6,390 nucleotides of DNA, from NCBI GenBank assembly GCA_021794255.1, contig JAJYRF010000006.1, forward strand, positions 1 through 6,390, given 5' to 3'. Of this stretch, positions 4,331-6,390 are shown in pieces (the first letter of the stretch is position 1; every line of letters begins with the position of its first letter). The stretch comes from a bacterium. GTDB taxonomy: Bacteria > SZUA-79 > Acidulodesulfobacterales > Acidulodesulfobacteraceae. The position numbers were made by a program, and so were the translations under genes. The notes beneath the pieces were generated by a model, which saw only the letters and a list, made by a program, of their open reading frames with translations, had not been told where the DNA came from and made no database searches.

Positions 4331-6028
4331 CTAAATTTCTATAATCATAGGAAAAATAAAGGGCTGTCTATCTATTGTTTTATTCAAATATTTTTTAATA
4401 ACTCTTCTGATTTCATCTTTAACTTTTATCCAGTCTATATCTTCGCCTTCTTCTTCTTGATTTGAACGTATAATATTTAAAACCTGACCGTTTAAATCTT
4501 TATAGAGACTTTTAAAATAATTTTCAAAAACAAATCCTTTTGATGTTATTTCAGGTCCCGAAATAATATTTGAAGTTTTAGAATCAACAACTAATACGAT
4601 TATTATCATTCCATTTTCTGATAAATGAGCTCGTTCTTTTAATGTTCCCGTTTCAACGTCGCCTATCCCTTTGCCGTCAACAAATATCCTGCCGGAATAG
4701 ACTTTAGTTCCTTTAGTTAAACATTTGCACGCATCAAAAACTAAAACATCGCCGTTTTCAATCGTAAATATATTTGCAGGATTTATGCCCAGATCAGTTG
4801 CTACTTTTTTATGCTGATAAAGATGCCTTATTTCTCCATGTATTGGTATAAAATACTGCGGTTTTGTTACATTCATCATCAGTTTAAGCTCTTCTTTGCT
4901 TGCATGTCCTGAAACATGAATTTCCGATATCTTTTCATATAGAACTTCTGCGCCTTTTTTATATAGATTATTTATAATTTTCGTTATTGCTTTTTCATTG
5001 CCGGGTATAAACTTTGACGACAAAATAACAAGATCGTTATTTTTTATTTTTATGTACTTATGGTCGTCAACAGAAATTCTGGAAAGAGCCGACATAGGTT
5101 CGCCCTGCGTTCCAGTTGTTAAAATTAATAACTCTTCAGGTTCAAAATATGGTAATGCTTCTTCATCAATTAAAGTGTCTTCGTAATAGTTTAAATAACC
5201 TAATTTTTTTGCAACTCTGGTATAAGTTATTAAACTTCTGCCACTCATTAAAACCTTTTTGTTAAATTCTCTCGCCAGGTCTAATAGCTGAGAAGTTCTG
5301 TGAATATTAGACGCAAAAAGAGCAATAATTATTCTTCCTTTATGGTCCCTAAAAGCATTTCTGAATGTTTTTTTAATATCTTTTTCAGAAATTGTAAAAC
5401 CATCTTTTTCAACATTTGTAGAATCAGAAAGGAGCGCTAAAACGCCTTTATCTCCGTAATACGCAAGTCTGTTAAAATTTGTAGCCTGTGACTGCTCCAA
5501 AGATTGATCTAATTTAAAATCTCCCGTATGAATAATAACTCCGAAAGGGGTAATAATAGCAAGGCAGGCTCCGTCAATTATCGAATGCGCCACGCTTATA
5601 AATTCGATGCTGAAATCTCCCAGCGTAATAGTGCCGCCAGTTTTAACCGTAAATAAATAAAATTTCGTTGGTAAATCATGTTCTTTTAATTTTTCTTCAA
5701 GTATACCTAACGTAAACGGAGTTCCAAATATCGGAATATTAAATTCCCTTAAAAGATAAGGAATAGCGCCTATATGATCTTCGTGTCCGTGCGTCAGCAG
5801 CAAACCGCGTATTTTTTCTTTTTTATTGTATAAATAATTAAAATCAGGGATTACCATATCTATCCCAAGCATATAATCTTCCGGAAACATTAATCCGCAG
5901 TCAACTATGATAATATCGTCGAGAGTCTCGTAAATCATCATATTAAGACCGATTTCGCCTAATCCTCCCAACGGAATAATTTTTAAATTTTTTTTAATAT
6001 TTTGGTTATCATTATCAGTATTGATCAT
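4331..6028 (-). CDS. rnj: ribonuclease J (metallo-beta-lactamase / beta-CASP)
   Basis: RNase J has 5'-to-3' exonuclease and endonuclease activity and acts in mRNA decay and rRNA or small RNA maturation in the cytoplasm. The 565 residues are close to the 555 of B. subtilis RNase J1. The metallo-beta-lactamase motif THGHEDH (79-85) gives His80, His82, Asp84 and His85. VAHS (146-149) gives His148 and HTGD (167-170) gives Asp170. SDSTN (201-205), MSGRSL (261-266), GTQGEPMSAL (306-315) and SSKFIPGNE (337-345) mark the beta-CASP part. HVSGHAS (371-377) and IPIHGE (394-399) bring His375 and His397. A C-terminal domain of about 110 residues follows, as in J1. All catalytic residues are present, so an active enzyme is expected. 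The ATG is the only reasonable start; its AGAGG (6045-6041) lies 12 nt away, rather far, which may mean modest translation. Upstream DNA is repetitive and non-coding. Confidence 0.97.
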   Translation of the reverse strand: MINTDNDNQNIKKNLKIIPLGGLGEIGLNMMIYETLDDIIIVDCGLMFPEDYMLGIDMVIPDFNYLYNKKEKIRGLLLTHGHEDHIGAIPYLLREFNIPIFGTPFTLGILEEKLKEHDLPTKFYLFTVKTGGTITLGDFSIEFISVAHSIIDGACLAIITPFGVIIHTGDFKLDQSLEQSQATNFNRLAYYGDKGVLALLSDSTNVEKDGFTISEKDIKKTFRNAFRDHKGRIIIALFASNIHRTSQLLDLAREFNKKVLMSGRSLITYTRVAKKLGYLNYYEDTLIDEEALPYFEPEELLILTTGTQGEPMSALSRISVDDHKYIKIKNNDLVILSSKFIPGNEKAITKIINNLYKKGAEVLYEKISEIHVSGHASKEELKLMMNVTKPQYFIPIHGEIRHLYQHKKVATDLGINPANIFTIENGDVLVFDACKCLTKGTKVYSGRIFVDGKGIGDVETGTLKERAHLSENGMIIIVLVVDSKTSNIISGPEITSKGFVFENYFKSLYKDLNGQVLNIIRSNQEEEGEDIDWIKVKDEIRRVIKKYLNKTIDRQPFIFPMIIEI

Positions 6029-6047
6029 AATGTTGAACGACCTCTTT

Positions 6048-6173
6048 AATTGTTTTTTTAACTAAAACTAACCTTACTGTTTCTATATTTAATTTATCAA
6101 ATTATTTTTGTTATTTCTATTTCCTCATCAATTGTTTTTTTAACTAAAACTAACTTTACTGTTTCTATATTTA
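6048..6173. repeat. 44-bp direct repeats, 82-bp offset, upstream of rnj
   Basis: 6048-6091 and 6130-6173 match at 43 of 44 positions; the one difference is C6073 against T6155. Each copy begins AATTGTTTTTTTAACTAAAA and ends TTCTATATTTA. The first lies just before the rnj ribosome binding site, so it is within or next to the 5' leader of that gene. A third, partial copy of the core (TTTAACTAAAACCGAC, 6232-6247) lies 93 bp beyond the second. The spacing and retention of the core word suggest either repeated regulator sites or remnants of duplication. Confidence 0.9.
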
Positions 6174-6193
6174 TGATGCTCTTTTTTATCCTC

Positions 6194-6225
6194 TTAATTT
6201 TAATTTTAATTTTTAATTTTAATTT
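6194..6225. repeat. AATTTT microsatellite
   Basis: Five successive AATTTT units, one with an extra T after the third, occupy 6196-6225. This is a simple slippage tract in the non-coding DNA upstream of rnj. It separates the second 44-bp repeat from the third, decayed core copy. Confidence 0.8.
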
Positions 6226-6254
6226 GTTTTTTTTAACTAAAACCGACCTATTTC

Positions 6255-6278
6255 ATTATATTATTATATTATTATATT
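6255..6278 (-). promoter_or_regulatory. three tandem TATAAT words (8-bp repeat), possible rnj promoter zone
   Basis: ATTATATT occurs three times in a row (6255-6262, 6263-6270, 6271-6278). On the minus strand, the rnj coding strand, this gives three TATAAT words at 8-bp intervals, about 230-250 bp upstream of the rnj ATG. The expected -35 positions are poor (GCTAAT at 6299-6294, TTATAA at 6291-6286). It may be a promoter zone or merely a microsatellite. Confidence 0.3.
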
Positions 6279-6390
6279 TATGTATTTATAAAAATTAGCA
6301 TAACAGTACCTGAAAAAAATTTTAAGTTTAAAATATTTATATATTTATGATTTTAATTTTATAACAATTCACGCTATGCAAGTTCTTTGT
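6279..6390. other. non-coding right end of the window
   Basis: No credible reading frame with a ribosome binding site is seen between the rnj start and the right edge, so the whole of 6029-6390 (about 360 bp) is non-coding. This last part contains an AT inverted repeat, ATTTTAA (6319-6325) with TTAAAAT (6328-6334). It ends in slightly more G+C-rich DNA (6369-6385), which might be the edge of a feature lying outside the window. Confidence 0.5.

Noticed and set aside
4998..5186. 62-codon + strand frame inside rnj
   Set aside because: It is the antisense shadow of the conserved beta-CASP region of RNase J.

Overview
The window looks like a chromosomal segment of a very AT-rich bacterium. Coding DNA is moderately AT-rich, while the spaces between genes are far more so: by my count 574-680 has about 8% G+C and 873-960 about 17%. 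Three recognisable proteins (CydA, CydB, RNase J) and strong GGAGG-type ribosome binding sites show a bacterium. RNase J with a short-Q-loop bd oxidase fits Firmicutes, deltaproteobacteria-like lineages and several uncultured phyla. A low-GC deltaproteobacterial-type group such as the Acidulodesulfobacterales is only a guess; nothing in the window fixes the taxon.

Layout. Positions 1-157 hold a 12-bp minisatellite that continues off the left edge and ends in a perfect 32-bp palindrome. An AT-rich leader and a strong ribosome binding site precede an 86-codon orphan gene on the + strand (313-573). A GC island at about 690-875 follows. It has a perfect 9-bp closing stem and two 6-bp hairpins with GNRA tetraloops, and is best read as a structured non-coding RNA, probably on the + strand.

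The minus strand then carries cydA-cydB (3365 down to 961), a two-gene unit with only 2 nt between the genes. It encodes the core subunits of a cytochrome bd quinol oxidase. The roughly 690 bp between cydA and the next clear gene is not empty. It holds a candidate cydA promoter, a terminator-like hairpin on the + strand, a perfect 121-bp tandem duplication ending in a 30-bp palindrome, a possible 17-codon ORF, and a 15-bp stem hairpin. That hairpin lies just past a 21-codon minus-strand gene (4118-4053) whose Shine-Dalgarno is an 11-nt match to the anti-SD.

The minus-strand rnj gene (6028-4331) encodes RNase J with every metal and catalytic residue in place. Upstream of it, 6029-6390 is non-coding. 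It holds a 44-bp direct repeat with an 82-bp offset, a third decayed copy, short AT microsatellites and three tandem TATAAT words on the rnj coding strand.

How they fit together: the annotated proteins are household functions (aerobic or microaerobic quinol oxidation, RNA turnover) with no obvious shared pathway. The less explained content is the structured RNA, the two very small genes and the repeat-rich intergenic DNA.
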